Shown here one piece after another: positions 51,266 through 62,840 of a stretch of DNA of 64,000 nucleotides. Source of the DNA: Cyanoderma ruficeps (taxonomy: Eukaryota > Chordata > Aves > Passeriformes > Timaliidae). The position numbers were made by a program, and so were the translations under genes. The stretch is from positions 8,101,089 to 8,165,088 of the forward strand of contig VZDJ01000219.1 in assembly GCA_008694505.1 (NCBI GenBank), written 5' to 3'. Numbering within the stretch: position 1 is the first letter of the stretch; each line of letters starts with the position of its first letter. The notes below the pieces were generated by a model. That model saw only the letters and a program-made list of their open reading frames with translations, had not been told where the DNA came from and did not search any database.

Positions 51266-51441
51266 GATTAATATGCAGAGACCAAAGCGACTGGCAAAGA
51301 TAATTACACAGCGAGTCAATTGGCTGGCAAAGTTAATTATGCAGGGAGTCAAATGAGTGGCAAACCAAGTGACTGAGGCAGAATAAAGAAACATTTGGCA
51401 GTGACAAATGGCAACACAAGTTACTCAGACAGGGGGTCAAG
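51266..51441. repeat. 33-bp tandem array with homeodomain-type cores
   Basis: Two adjacent 33-base units at 51,289-51,321 and 51,322-51,354 align without gaps at 27 of 33 positions. Each has a TGGCAAA block, a TAATTA core and a GAGTCAA block in the same order. Decayed partial copies flank them: 51,266-51,288 (TTAAT, ATGCAGAGACCAAA), 51,355-51,387 (TGGCAAA kept, core lost) and 51,409-51,441 (TGGCAA...GTTACT...GGGGTCAAG). TAATTA is the classic homeodomain core and TGGCA resembles an NFI half-site. The array is AT-rich but sits between two CpG-rich blocks. An enhancer built by tandem duplication is my inference; the repeat structure itself is directly visible. Confidence 0.75.
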
Positions 51442-51469
51442 CGGGCTGGACGCTGGATGCAGCAGAGGC

Positions 51470-51640
51470 TGGCTCGGTGTCAGCGTGTGTCGCTGCCTGG
51501 CACCGCGCCCGGGGCAGGGCAGGGCGGGCACGGCCCCGGCTCCAGCGGGACTCGCACCTCCGCCAGCCTCCGCTTCAATTACCCCGTAACCCCGAGCCGC
51601 TGAACTTCCCTCCGCCTCGGGACTGAGCGCTGGCCCCATT
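51470..51640. promoter_or_regulatory. CpG-rich block, right half of second island
   Basis: This block has dense CpGs (CACCGCGCCCGGGG, CACGGCCCCGG, GCGCCACACGAGG) and a CAATTACCCCG stretch near its centre. It is followed by AT-rich sequence with CGAATATTAAGCAGACGAATCGACC near 51,678-51,702, where CpGs survive in an otherwise AT-rich context, which is unusual. With the block at 51,080-51,260 it forms a discontinuous CpG island about 550 bases long. A promoter on either strand or a CpG-rich enhancer is possible. No splice site that I would trust was found. Confidence 0.5.
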
Positions 51641-51719
51641 GCGCCACACGAGGAAGTGTTTTGCATTCTCTCCAGCCGAATATTAAGCAGACGAATCGAC
51701 CTGGAAAGCAGAAATATTA

Positions 51720-54700
51720 ACTAACTCGGGAGCCAGTTGTGTGCACCAGCCGTGCCCTCCCAGCGCAGTCGGGAGCTGGAGGGAAAGTAAAGGTTTTCCT
51801 TCTGCCATTACCAGCCCAAAGCAGGAAAACTTTCTCGGTTTTCTCCCACTTACTCAGACAGAGAGGTTTCTACTACGACGGACTAACAAGCCACATTTTA
51901 TCTGGAAAACAGCTAGATCTACTTTTCCTGACTGTGAGCAAATGTGTATTTTTCAAGGGCTTAGTGAAAGAAGATGGCACAGAGCTTTGAGGTCTCTTTG
52001 GGAAATGTTACATACTTTATTTCTATATCTATTATATTATAAAAATAGTAAGAGCCCTGAAGTGACCTGTAAAGGGCTAAAGGGAAGCAGGTAGCTCTGA
52101 CCTTTTTATTCCTTACAAGGTATAACCAAACCCAGAAGCATTGAAATCCTGGAGTGTTTGGGACTGTTCCTTGCTTTCTTCTACAATAGCTAACTTACAT
52201 GAATGCCAGAGTTCCCAAAAATTATGTTATGCCTAGAAATTACTGAAGAAAACCATGGAAGAAAAGAGAATGTTTAATCCTTACATCTGCAATAGTTTTG
52301 GTTTGTTAGCATTTACTTTGTTCTGCTGGCCAGTTGGCGTGGTTGGACAATGAAGGGCTTTGAGACCACACCTGCTAGGAAAGCTCAGGTATCTATAATA
52401 AATTTACACTCAAGTTCTCCAGGAAAATGAAAGAAATTAAAGTCAACTTTTGTTAATTGCCTACAAAAAGAGTTTTCCCAAACTACATCTAGTGTTTGCC
52501 AGATAAATTCTGTTCTTTACATGCAATACTTTCATATCTAACTCGAGCATTTCATTTGAAAGCAACGTGTTTCTTCTGAGTTGTGCTCCTATAATCATGA
52601 GGGAAAAAAAGGGAAATAAAAAGAAGGAAAGGCAACTCCAAAACACCAGGCAGTTTAAAACAAAGAAGAACAAATAACAATAGCAGAGAATCAATGTGGT
52701 ACATGAAAAATAAGTCCTTTCTAGGTCACGCTTAAATTTGCATTAATGGCCTTCTTGTCAAATTATCTCAGGGGAACTTCGGATTAGCATGCAAAAGAAG
52801 CATGATACAAACTAGAGCAGTAATACTTGTTTTATTTACCAGACCATTTTTTTCCAAAGGAACTAAATATGAGAATTTTGAGGGTTCTGACTTTCATCTT
52901 TTAAACAGGAAGCACAGACAGGAAGAGCTCACCGTAATTAGCAGCTAGTCAAATAACATATAATTCCTCTCTGTATTTACTCAGCAGTGTGTACTTTAAT
53001 CATGGCAAATATTAAACTGACCCTAGCCACCTCCTTCTACACACTGGCTCAGGAGCCCATTTGTTCAGTTCTTGGATAAGCTTTTAAGAAAACAAATGTT
53101 ACCAAGTGCATTTAAAAGTAAACACAGGGTATTCCCAAATGTGTGTCTGAAAACTTACTTGATAAATAAGATAGAGAGTGGAAGAAAAAAAAAAGAAGTC
53201 ATAAGCGTTTAATCTGTCAGTCCAATGTGTAACAGAGGTGAGGTGGCCACCTAAGGGTTGTTGCTGTTGTTTTGGAGGAGCAGCGCAGTCTGTTGGCAAG
53301 ATTTGGGAATCAGTGGAGATCCTGGCTTTTATTATTGGGTGCTGTGCCAGTGAACAGTGAGTAACCCCAAATTCCTGCTGCCTCAGCAGACAGTGTCGGC
53401 CACTCACCTGTCAGGGTTGTTGTTCACACACTCACTCAGCATTCAGTGGGACCTTTGGCCCTCACTGTCTTCCCTTAGCAGCAGCTGGACAGGAAGCATT
53501 TACTGAGGATGCTCCACATCTCCAGTGCTGGCAGGAGGTGGAAGCTGGAGGTGGTTTCACGCTGCAGCCAGGAGGGTCAGGGTACCACACATCAACTCAG
53601 TTTTTATTTAGCAAATCTGTTAAGGTTTGCTATAAAGCCAACCTACTACCTGTGCAAAGGCAGCCTGGAGAAAACAAATGGACTTCTGCATCCAGCTCTG
53701 AGGGGTGTGTGAGCACACAGACATAAAAGGCTGTCTGACCTCTGAAGGGAGTATCACTCGTCATCATCTCTCTGCTGTCAGAGCAGGGAACTGCACCAAG
53801 GAAACGTTTTCTCAAATGCTGAAATCTCAACACTGGCCCTAGCAATATACCAGATACAAGAACAGTGCCATTATCGTTACTTCAGGATGAGGAAAGTGAA
53901 ACAAATCTTTTGAATTAACAGTCATCCTTACAAATAGCCCAGAGCTGTCAAGTTTGTGGACTTTCTTGAAACTCCTCTGAATTTTAAAGCTCATCAAGAC
54001 TTTGCAGGGGGAGTGGGAGTAGATAATCCAGCCCAGACACTGCTATGGGAAAGAAACTCAACAGGGTGAGACAACAGACATCAAACTGCAACTGGTAGAA
54101 ACTATTTACACTCACTTTATGGGGTCACACCAATTGTTACAGGGGGCACAAGGTACTGGAAAAAACATGCATTTAAGGCACCCAGGGCAAGAGAACAAGC
54201 AAGTTGCTAAAATCATGCTTTTTTATAGATGGTGCCTACAGGAAATACACATTTACCTGTTTGCATCCTGGTGTATTCAAATGCTGATTTTCAGAATTAT
54301 GAGACCCACATATTAACGTGGTTTGATCAGCAGTTTTACACTGCTCAGCCATGGCTGCTTTCATTATCTGCCACCCATCTGTACTGTTGGTATGCTTGGC
54401 TCTTTTACAGTGTTGATCATGTCTGATTTAACATGCCAGGTTACATTAACAGCTCTGAAACCCAAATGGCCACACAAGTCCTGCAAAAACGGTTGGGCTG
54501 CTTTGCTGTTGTTACACATTATATTCCTCCCCTCATTGTCACTAAATCCAACCGGAGAAGCCCTTCTAGGGCGAGAGACCATTAGCCACCAAACACCCCA
54601 GGGCATCACAGCAGTCCACAAAGCTGATACTTTCTGCCAGCCGACCAGCAGCTCTAAAATGTGCAGAGCTCGTCAGGTTTCTGGGCACCCCTCCTCCCCC

Positions 54701-54920
54701 CAATTAGTCATACCAGCGACTTCTCTGTACAAGGAATTTGGAAGAGGGAAAGAAAAAGAGCTTTTCCTCTGGCTTCCAATTTAATGAAAGGCTTAAAAGT
54801 TCAGTGAATTCAGAGAATGTAACCTTTGGGGCTCTCATGAAGAACAATGAAAATAATAAGAAAATCTAATGTTTCTTATACAAGTATATCTCTTAAAACT
54901 CTTACAAATCTTAGCCTTTT
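51720..54920. other. non-coding stretch, nothing assignable
   Basis: Ordinary sequence. A weak resemblance to a CR1 3' region at 52,335-52,385 was not strong enough to call. Frames of up to 153 codons at 54,323-54,784 match no known family. Confidence 0.5.
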
Positions 54921-54929
54921 TGGTGGAAA

Positions 54930-55320
54930 AAACTTAAACCAGAGGCAGATCAGAGTCATGTCAGCCTGCTATAGGATTAAATAGTCTATTAATCAAAAAT
55001 CAGATTAACAACACTTTGTTAAAACTAATTATGTGAGGAAAGCCAGCTTCTTGTTGCATTGCCAAAATATTGGATATAATTTTTTTTTTCATTCGTTGCA
55101 TCATTTTAGACCAAATGTTTTGGCAGCTTAATTAGAGGCAGGTGGTGCCGTTGCCATAATTACATAGAATTCCTCATATTTTGTCATCATGCTTATTAGA
55201 GCCCTTGATTCAGCATGAAAGGGAATCATCCTGGCCAACCAAATACTGCAGCAGTTTTTATGGGAAATGCAAAGCACCTTTACATGAGAGCTGCCTTGCT
55301 TAGAGGATGCCAAATATTTA
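54930..55320. other. candidate conserved non-coding element
   Basis: Strong element-like texture. It includes GATTAAATAGTCTATTAATC, AAAAATCAGATTAACAACAC, AAAACTAATTATGTG, CATTGCCAAAATATTGG, CATTCGTTGCATC, GGCAGCTTAATTAGAGGCAGG, GCCGTTGCCATAATTACATAG and CATCATGCTTATTAGAGC. It has many TAATTA/ATTAAT cores, a TGCCA/TTGGCA pair and two retained CpGs in about 390 bases. I would rank it among the likeliest conserved elements here. Confidence 0.4.
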
Positions 55321-58300
55321 TTTCAGCTGTGGGACAATCCTGCCTTTTCCAGTAGGAAGCAGTTAAATGAGACTGAGAGCTCTCAATCCCAAATGAAACC
55401 CAAACTCACTGCAGTCAATGGCAGCATTCCCATTGACTTAATTGGGACCAAAACCCAGCTGGCTTTCCTGAGCAGGGTAAGACTGATTTATATAGGATGG
55501 ATATGGGACAAGTCCACAAATATAACTGAGATCAGAACTTGGCTCATTAATCTCTCGGGAGTTGGGCTGGCTGTGGCCAGGGAAAGCAGAGCTGGATTTG
55601 GCTTGCAGGACAGCTCAGGATCACAGCCCTCAGCCCACTCAGTTCCAAAAGATGATAATGCTTTTTTTCACGTGGTCCTGATAAGGTTTATGCTGAGGCT
55701 GTAAAGAGAGTGGTCGTGTTCAGTTCAAGGTCACAGAGTCTACGATTCGTTTACCTACACATCTGAAAAAACTGATAAAACTTCAACTGCTCCTGCCACC
55801 TTCACAGATCTCTCCAGTTAGAACAGTCCTGAGACTTGGATTGCACCAGCTGGCGCAAAGGGGAAATTCAGATCTCATGCCAGGCACAGGGCTGATTTTT
55901 CAGAGTGACAGAGCACTTGTAGATGGTAAAGTTACAGCCTGTGCATCCCTGGGAGTCAAATGACCCCTCAGCCTTGGATGGCCCTTCTGGGCCAGGGAAA
56001 TTGTATCATGGCACACAAAGGAGTGGTTCAATCTGTATCACATCATTATTTTCAGCACCCAGATGCAACTCCATTCAAAGTCCCAGGTTAACAACCCAGA
56101 CTGACACCTCTGAACACACAGCACGCACCATAGCTGAGCCTCACTGAAACAGAGCTAAAAGATAATCCATATCTGCATTTTTAACACCTTTGCCCCCTTT
56201 CCCATTTCTTACTTTTTCTCATCTTACTTTTTCCAACCACACAAATTATTTTATGATCATGCCCCTTAGAATGAGCTCTGGGCTCTCTGTGTAGCTCCTG
56301 TGTGGAGCTCCCTCTGATCTGGATATGATGCTTCCAGCATTGGAGAGCTATTAATCAACAGTGCTACAGAATGTAAGCAATAAAGTTCTTGAAGCACAAC
56401 ATTTCCCTTAAGCCTTCTCATTTATTTGTGAGATCTTACACTGCCTGTTCAAAGTTAGTGACAGGACCTGAGTTCCCATCTGTGCTGGCCGATTTCTTGT
56501 TGATCTTAAAGGTTTTAGACCATTCAATCCATGCAGCTCTTCTACAGGGAATGGGGCCAAGACAACATATCTCACAGAGCAAGCCAGGAAATTCACTGGG
56601 GGAAAACACCCAATCCCCCATGACTTGGTCATTTGGGAATCAGTTTGAGTGCTGTATTTCCCACTGCTGTGAATTTGGAGCCCACATCCCGTGGAGGAGA
56701 GGCAGCAGCAGTAGCTTAAGTGGTATCTTGATTTCAGGCTTTTCCTGTGGGCCTGATTCTGTTGGTGCAGAGCTGATGGGAGCTCAGCCTCTGTCAGCAA
56801 GATCAGCATTTTCCCAGTTCATCTGGGCACAGTGAAGTCTTAAAGGACTGTGAATAAATTCCAGTGTAATCAATATATTTCATCCCCTTTCTAATGCATG
56901 CAACAGTTTTAAACCCCTGTGGCTACTGTTATGTTTAATGTCAATAACCTAGCCATGATCATTTTATAGCTCTAGTTTCAATGAAGTACTTAAGATGTCA
57001 CCAAGTCTCATAAGGTGCAATCAACTCAATAGCCTGAGTAAAAGTATTACAGAATATCAGATTTTAGGGTGTTTTCTATATACACAGCTAATAAATCCTG
57101 AAAGGTATTAGAAAAGACCAACAACAAATAAAGGTTATGAGACTATAAAAGACATTATTTAAGATATTTTTGTAACTAAAAAACCCAACTAGTATATACT
57201 GGCCCTTCATGTAAACTCTGAAGCCTGCAATGAAGAAAAAAAAATCTCCTAAAATGAGATTTTTTTTGATCTGTGAGGTTCTGGGTTTTCAAGAAATAGA
57301 AATTCCTGGCAGCATTTACCTGAAATGAGTTGTCAGCTAAAAAGAAAAGCAAGACCAAGGGTTTGAGACCAAGACTTGTGTTGTTTTTCTGCACAGGGAG
57401 AAGGGAGGGAAGGACAGGATTGAGCAGTTGTCAGAATCACAGCTTGTTCTGTATTTCTGCATTTCTGTTTTGGACAGACTCCAAGCTCCAAATGAAAATA
57501 CTCTGCCCTACACTACAAGGGAGTTTTAATCCACCCCAAATTTAGCAGCCACAGCATCTCTTCCCCTGTGGCAGTGAGCATTTAACACAGCATTGCTGCA
57601 GTCATTTCTGTCTTTTCCAAATCCATCACACTGCAGGGTGTGAAATCTCCACGTTTCATTTTTATTATTTCCCAAATGAAACACGGGGAAGTTTCCCCAA
57701 GGGAGGACTCACAGCTGGGTCCTGTGAGCTGGCTGGGTGAGCTGAGGAGGGGGAAAACCATGGTGAAGGCTCCAGCAGGAGCAGCAGAGCCCAGAGAAGG
57801 CTCAGCCCAGCCGGGCTGGCACAGCTGCCCTCGCTCAGGCTTGGCTCAGGTGCTCCCAAGCTGCTGCCTGTGCATCCAGCCCAGGCATGGAACCCTTCCC
57901 TCTCTGCAAACACACAGCTGAACGCCTCCAGCCACGCTGAGAAATGGCCCAAGTGAGCTTTGGGGACTGGAACCAAGTGGAAACCAGACTGTAACTCCTT
58001 TAATTTCTTGGGAAGGGAGAAAGGAAACGTGGGCCCTTAGCACGACCACAGCTGGATGACACATTTCTCACTACAGCATTGTGCTTGCCTTAATTACCCA
58101 GACGTTTTGTGTTTAAATTAAAAGTGTTTTCTGGAAATGAAAGACACAGCACAAGGTTTGTTTGTAGATTTTAAGATGATACTTATGACAGTCATAGCCA
58201 ATGTAGTGTAACCGATCAGAAACACTCCACATAAAGCTCTCAGCTTGTTTAGACAACTGTACCTTTAAAATATTGTGAATTTGTCTGTAATTGATGGAGA

Positions 58301-60170
58301 ATCCAACCCCTCCAGAGACTTTGATCAGCTCCCCTAGGATAGCATGTCTCTGTATCCTTACATGGGACACTTTCCAGATATAAGTAATTTTTTATCCACA
58401 GGCACTTGGAAGCCCAGCCAACAACAGGGCAGACTTTCCTCATGGAAGAGTCAGATGCAGAAGCAAACATAGAGCCAGGCTCCATGACACACCCATGTGA
58501 ACCAGGATGTTCATTATCCCTCTGTCCACTGAGGTTAGGAACATGGTACTTCCTGAAAATCCCCAGTTCATATGTCAGTGAAAGTTACTTGAGACTGATT
58601 CTAAATCCACAAATTACTTTTAAAACAAGAAAAGATTTAAAACAAGAAAAATTCCAACAAAGAATTTTTTACCAAAACACGTCTTGCTTTGCATTCACCA
58701 GGATTCAGAGGTTCCAGCTCAGCTCAGCCCTGGGTCTTCAGTCCCTGCTTGAACTGGAGGAGCACCTGCCCCAGCTGTCTCCCACCACTTGCAACTTATT
58801 GACTTATTCCTAGTTCCAATTTTCAGCAACTCCTGTTGTGCTCTATGAATATCTGGTTTTCCCTGGCCGTTATAACACCTACACTGTGTAAGGTTGGATG
58901 GAAAGTGTTTTTATCTAAAAACCAATCAAAGTAAAATGATCCCTGTCAGTTTTACTCAGTCCATATTTTAAAAGAATAGAGAGGCCAAAGCATGCACTGC
59001 TTTAGCAATTCCTAATTTCTTCCTTGCCGGCTTGAAGAAAATCGATCCCTGCCACTCCACAGGTGTGCTGTGGGTGGGGCATGGTAGATATTCCATTAAT
59101 TAATGCAATGTTCTTATCATTAGTATTCACCCTTTGATCATTCCCTATTGCCTTTTATGCTGCTTGATTCAAACTCCAGGTCAGTGACAGTGAAGAGCCC
59201 AGGCTTTTCCTTGATGAAGGCTTTGCCACAGTGGTGGCTCTTTGCTCATGGCTTCCCAAGCCTGGTGTCACCAGGAACTCGTGGGAGGATGTAGCAGCCA
59301 GCTCCCCTTCTGCTGTGACCTGTTGCCTCCCAGAAGAGCCAGCTGAAGGAGTCGCAGGATGTGTTTGATTATGAGTGAAGGTTATTTCTGATCCTGCTGC
59401 TACAAGTGGTGCTTGAAACAGCCAAGGAGGGGGGAAGATCTTCACAGTGTGCTCAGTCCTGGTGTTCTACTGCACTGTTCAAGTCAAAATGAATTAAGGC
59501 CATCCCTGACAGTCTCTGTTTTTTTTTCTAATAATTTTCATTGCTGCTATCCTGGTCCAGTGCTTCTTGACACAGTTAATTGAAGTTCACAGCACAAAAG
59601 TGCCCACGAGACAGGAGGGGTTCAGAGACAGCTGCTTGTTGGACAACCAGCACAGACCTGGCTGTGCCAGTGAGCTCCTTCCCACAGCAGCGTGGCTGTG
59701 GGGAGATGGGGAAGCTCCAGAGCTTTCTGTGTTTGCTGAACGAGGCTGTTGTTCAGCAAGTCTCTCAGATTTCAGGGGATGGACATTGGTCCTGCAGCCA
59801 CAAGCCTGGGGAAGCACAGAGTCACCTTTGACAGGGACTGCAGTCCTCAAGGTGAGAACCTGGGTGTCCTTTTGCCAGTCCCCCAAGCCTGGGTCTGCCT
59901 CTTTTATATTTCAAAGCCTTCAGCTGTACTTCAGAGGCTTTGACCCCACAACCCTTAATCAAGGAAATCAAAAGGAATTTTACTAGATTAAATCAAAAGC
60001 AGATTTACAGGATTAAAGACTGTAGGATCAAGAATTGAGGTTGAAAAGGAGAAACTTTGAAGTACTCAATGTACAGTAAAGAAATATAGTCATCCTTACA
60101 TATCTGAGATGGGAATTTCCAAGAAGTGTGATGCAGGAAGGCACCCAGATCCCACTGAAATTCCTGTGAG
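55321..60170. other. non-coding stretch, nothing assignable
   Basis: Ordinary non-coding DNA with chance frames of up to about 150 codons (56,389-56,835 plus and minus, 59,567-59,986) that overlap on both strands and resemble no family I know. It contains the 17-bp duplication at 58,619. Confidence 0.5.
58619..58652. repeat. 17-bp tandem duplication, A-rich
   Basis: The unit TTTAAAACAAGAAAAGA is followed at once by TTTAAAACAAGAAAAAT, two near-identical copies with period 17. Probably a simple slippage duplication in A-rich DNA. Confidence 0.75.
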
Positions 60171-60174
60171 CCTG

Positions 60175-60425
60175 GCACGTAATTGCATTAGGGCACTTAA
60201 AAAAATCTCAGTCGTGCTTATTAACTATCTGTCATAAAATTTAAGCTATATATTTGCCCTTCTGTTTTACAAGGCAATAACCCAATTAATGTGTGGATAA
60301 ACTAGGAGGCCAAAGGGAATTGGATTATGTCTGAGGAAAACAGAGGAGCAATTAAAGTATCACTATTCTAGGAGAGATTGAATTAACATAGTAATGAAAA
60401 CATTCCTGCCTGTTTGGGAAATGGG
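60175..60425. other. candidate conserved non-coding element
   Basis: GCACGTAATTGCATTAGGGC, TGCTTATTAACTATCTG, CCCAATTAATGTGTGG, GGGAATTGGATTATG, GAGCAATTAAAG and GAATTAACATAG follow each other within about 250 bases. This is a dense series of ATTA cores in repeat-free DNA. Enhancer-like, unverified. Confidence 0.35.
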
Positions 60426-61069
60426 GACTCGGTCTCCAGTTTTGTGTCTAGGGATTAGAAGCATCAAGAGCCCCTTGTAATACTCCATCAGTTGACATCT
60501 CAGCCATCATTTCATTGCATGTGAGGTGGCTGAAGGGGAGACTGAAAAAGCAAGGATTTAAAGAGTAAAGGTTCTTGTGCTTCTTTCTGCCTCAAAGCTG
60601 CACCTTCCCACCAACCTCAGCCTGCCTCTCATATCCACACCCAGCAGCTGCTGCTCTCCTGCTTTCAAACAGTACTTCAGGTTTGAGTTCAAATGAATGT
60701 TTTAATTAACAGAGAGCAACTTCTACCTGGAGCGATCTCATTAAACAGACAAATCCAACACTGCTCATGATTTGCCCTCAAAATGAAAATGGTGCCTCCA
60801 GGAAAACATAAGACTGCCTTATAAACCCACAGAAAACTATAACCATAAACCAAAATGCCTTGGAGGAACAGACCAGCCTCACTTTGCCCAGCCTGCCAGA
60901 CCTATGGCAGGGCTGCAGTTCTGGTCCATGGGCCTGTTTGGCTTTACCAAGTGTAAAAGTGCTCACAATGGTTATTGCTGGTTTGCAGCTTCCCTTCCCC
61001 TGCAGTGCCAGTGCCAGGGTCAGGCTCTGAGCCCTGACAGCAATATTGGTGTGCACAATGGTGGAAAAT

Positions 61070-61400
61070 GAGTTATTACTCGGTGTAACAGGATGGCTCT
61101 GAAATCACAGTGATAATGCTTAATCGTGTACTCCGCAGACTGTGCTCCCCAGAGTTATAAGGATGCAAAACGGAGCTGGAAATACATTAGCAGGAGAAAG
61201 GAGAGCTTCCATCCCTCTTACGGCTCTGTTAAAACTCTGCATTTTGCGTTATCCTTTTTGGCAGTGTGAGTTTAGTCCTGGGAATACTTAACAAACTGAC
61301 AAGCTAACGAGTTTTGCCAATGAATAGGATTTCATATTTGAGGGCAGAGGAGGGTTTGTTTTAATTGAGGATTTTGATAAAGCCGTTTTCAGTTGTGTGC
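61070..61400. other. candidate conserved non-coding element left of 62-bp duplication
   Basis: Retains CpGs in AT-rich DNA (CTCGGTG, AATCGTGTACTCCGC, AAAACGGAGC, TTACGGC, TTGCGTTATCC, CTAACGAG, AAGCCGTTTTC) and includes GTGATAATGCTTAATCG, AATTGAGGATTTTGATAAAG and AATGAATAGG. CpG survival through 330 bases outside an island points to constraint or low methylation. Confidence 0.35.
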
Positions 61401-61401
61401 T

Positions 61402-61528
61402 GAAAAGTACTTGCTCGTACACCAGCGTGGATTATTTGGTTGCTCAACCAGAAAAGCAGTAGCAGAAAATTACTACTCGTAAGCCAACGTGGATTATTTT
61501 ATTGCTCAGCCAGAAAAGTAGTAGCAGT
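61402..61528. repeat. imperfect 62-bp tandem duplication
   Basis: Two consecutive copies with a period of 62 bases. The clearest aligned part runs from 61,412 to 61,466 and from 61,474 to 61,528 and matches at about 46 of 55 positions without gaps. Shared blocks include CTCGTA, CGTGGATTATTT, TTGCTCA, CCAGAAAAG and AGTAGCAG. It lies at the end of an AT-rich candidate conserved block (61,070-61,400) and keeps CpGs in both copies (CTCGTA, CGTGG). The spaced GGATTA motifs could be bicoid/OTX-type homeodomain sites; that role is inferred. Confidence 0.75.
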
Positions 61529-61649
61529 ACTCCTGATCCCCTTGTTAGCAACACTATAGCAACCATACAGGGACTGGCTGTGACCATGTGTCAACTAGAT
61601 GGCAATAGTTTTGTGTGTATTTTTTCTTTGCTTGGGACTTTTTGCTGAT

Positions 61650-61715
61650 CTGGTTTGTTTGTTTTGTTTCCTTGGTTTTTATGTTTGTTCATTTTTTTGT
61701 TTTTATTTTTGAGGT
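61650..61715. repeat. T/G-rich low-complexity tract (TTTG-like)
   Basis: Runs of TTTG and T5-T7 interrupted by few other bases (GGTTTGTTTGTTTTG, then TTTTTTTGTTTTTATTTTTG). This produces a spurious aromatic-rich reading frame of about 63 codons at 61,615-61,806, which I do not call as a gene. Confidence 0.7.
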
Positions 61716-61984
61716 GAAGACAAGCCAAATTTTAAGCCAGGTCACCTCTGTGCCCTTCTTGGGCAATGCTTCCAGTGTTCAGGCTCAGTTTACCACATTA
61801 GGCTGAACATCAAAGCCAGTTTTATAGACTTGCCTACTCAGCTGAAAGGCATCAGCACAACAAAGTGCATTTCTAAGACTAAGGACAATTTGTAGGTGAA
61901 CAGCTTTCTTGGGGGATGTGACAGACTGGTCCTTATAGCTAAAAGATATTTTTTTTCTCAATCAGAATGTAAGGAAAAACTCTA

Positions 61985-62052
61985 ATGTTACAGAAGTTGG
62001 GCTGGATGATTTAAATGGCTTAATTCAATCCCTAAAATATACCACTATCATT
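61985..62052 (+). mobile_element. degenerate CR1 3' tail
   Basis: The stretch AGAAGTTGGGCTGGATGATT...AATGGCTTAATTCAATCCCTAAA resembles the plus-orientation CR1 3' end (GTTGGACTAGATGATCTT, then AGGTCCCTTCCAACC) with substitutions and small indels. It is followed by ATACCACTATCATT, where the CR1 ATTCTATGATT tail would lie. Sequence upstream (61,900-61,985) may belong to the same insertion but is too decayed for me to align by eye. Likely an old copy. Confidence 0.45.
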
Positions 62053-62095
62053 TTCAAAGCCAGCAATAGGAATCCATGCCAGGATATTCTTTAGT

Positions 62096-62135
62096 TGCCT
62101 GGCAAGGTGCATATCTGCCTGGCAAGGTGCATATC
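62096..62135. repeat. perfect 20-bp tandem duplication
   Basis: The unit TGCCTGGCAAGGTGCATATC occurs twice back to back without mismatch. Perfect identity in otherwise unremarkable DNA suggests a recent duplication, probably by replication slippage. Confidence 0.9.
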
Positions 62136-62739
62136 AGCCAAGAAATCTTTGGGAGTTTTGCAGAGTTTCAGAGTTCAGGGTACCTTAATTTGAGGGTCAG
62201 GTTACAAAGTCATTGCCAGATGTCTCCTTTGACTCCCTGGTGATGGGGTCAGAGCAATGGACTGTGTCCCAACACATTGGTGATCTGTACCTGTGTGTTC
62301 CCACCAGCTGGGGTGGCACAGGGGCTCAGGAGCAGGTTCCTCAGAACCTTTACTCAGTCCCTGTGCCTGCTCCATCCCCACATCCCCCCCAGGGCTCCAG
62401 TGGCATTAGCTCAACCTGCACTAGCACGTGTACAAGTAAACCCTGAAATGCAAACTAGACTAGAATGGAGGCAGATCTCTTGCTTAAAATCCAATCTAAA
62501 TAAGAACGATATATGGATAATACTAAAAGTCCAGGGCAAACATTCCCACTAACTCTCCCACAGAATATGATGCATCTGTCAACAGACTCTCCCATCTGTA
62601 TGCTGTTGGGAAATGAAACAGGGGCTTCTGGGGATCCCAAAACCTTACAGCTGAATGAATGACAGTCTGCACTTCAAATATTAATAAATCCCCTTCTGTA
62701 TTTATAGCTCCTCCTTCAAACTCTTAAACCTATCCTCCT

Positions 62740-62840
62740 AATCCACACTGATTAACAGCAAAAGTGTCTTTAATCACGGGCAATCTAATTGAATTGTTTC
62801 AATATCCGTGCCTGTAAACCATGACACAAGCTAACATTGC
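62740..62840. other. candidate conserved non-coding element
   Basis: CACTGATTAACAGC, CTTTAATCACGGGC, AATCTAATTGAATTG and CAATATCCGTGCC make a compact homeodomain-motif cluster of about 100 bases, with two CpGs in AT-rich context. Low-certainty call. Confidence 0.25.

Noticed and set aside
52335..52385. Possible CR1 fragment (GGTTGGACAATGAAGGGCTTTGAG)
   Set aside because: Only about 25 bases resemble the CR1 3' region and the following sequence does not continue the match.
54323..54784. 153-codon plus-strand frame
   Set aside because: No recognisable domain, and an overlapping frame lies on the opposite strand. Treated as chance.
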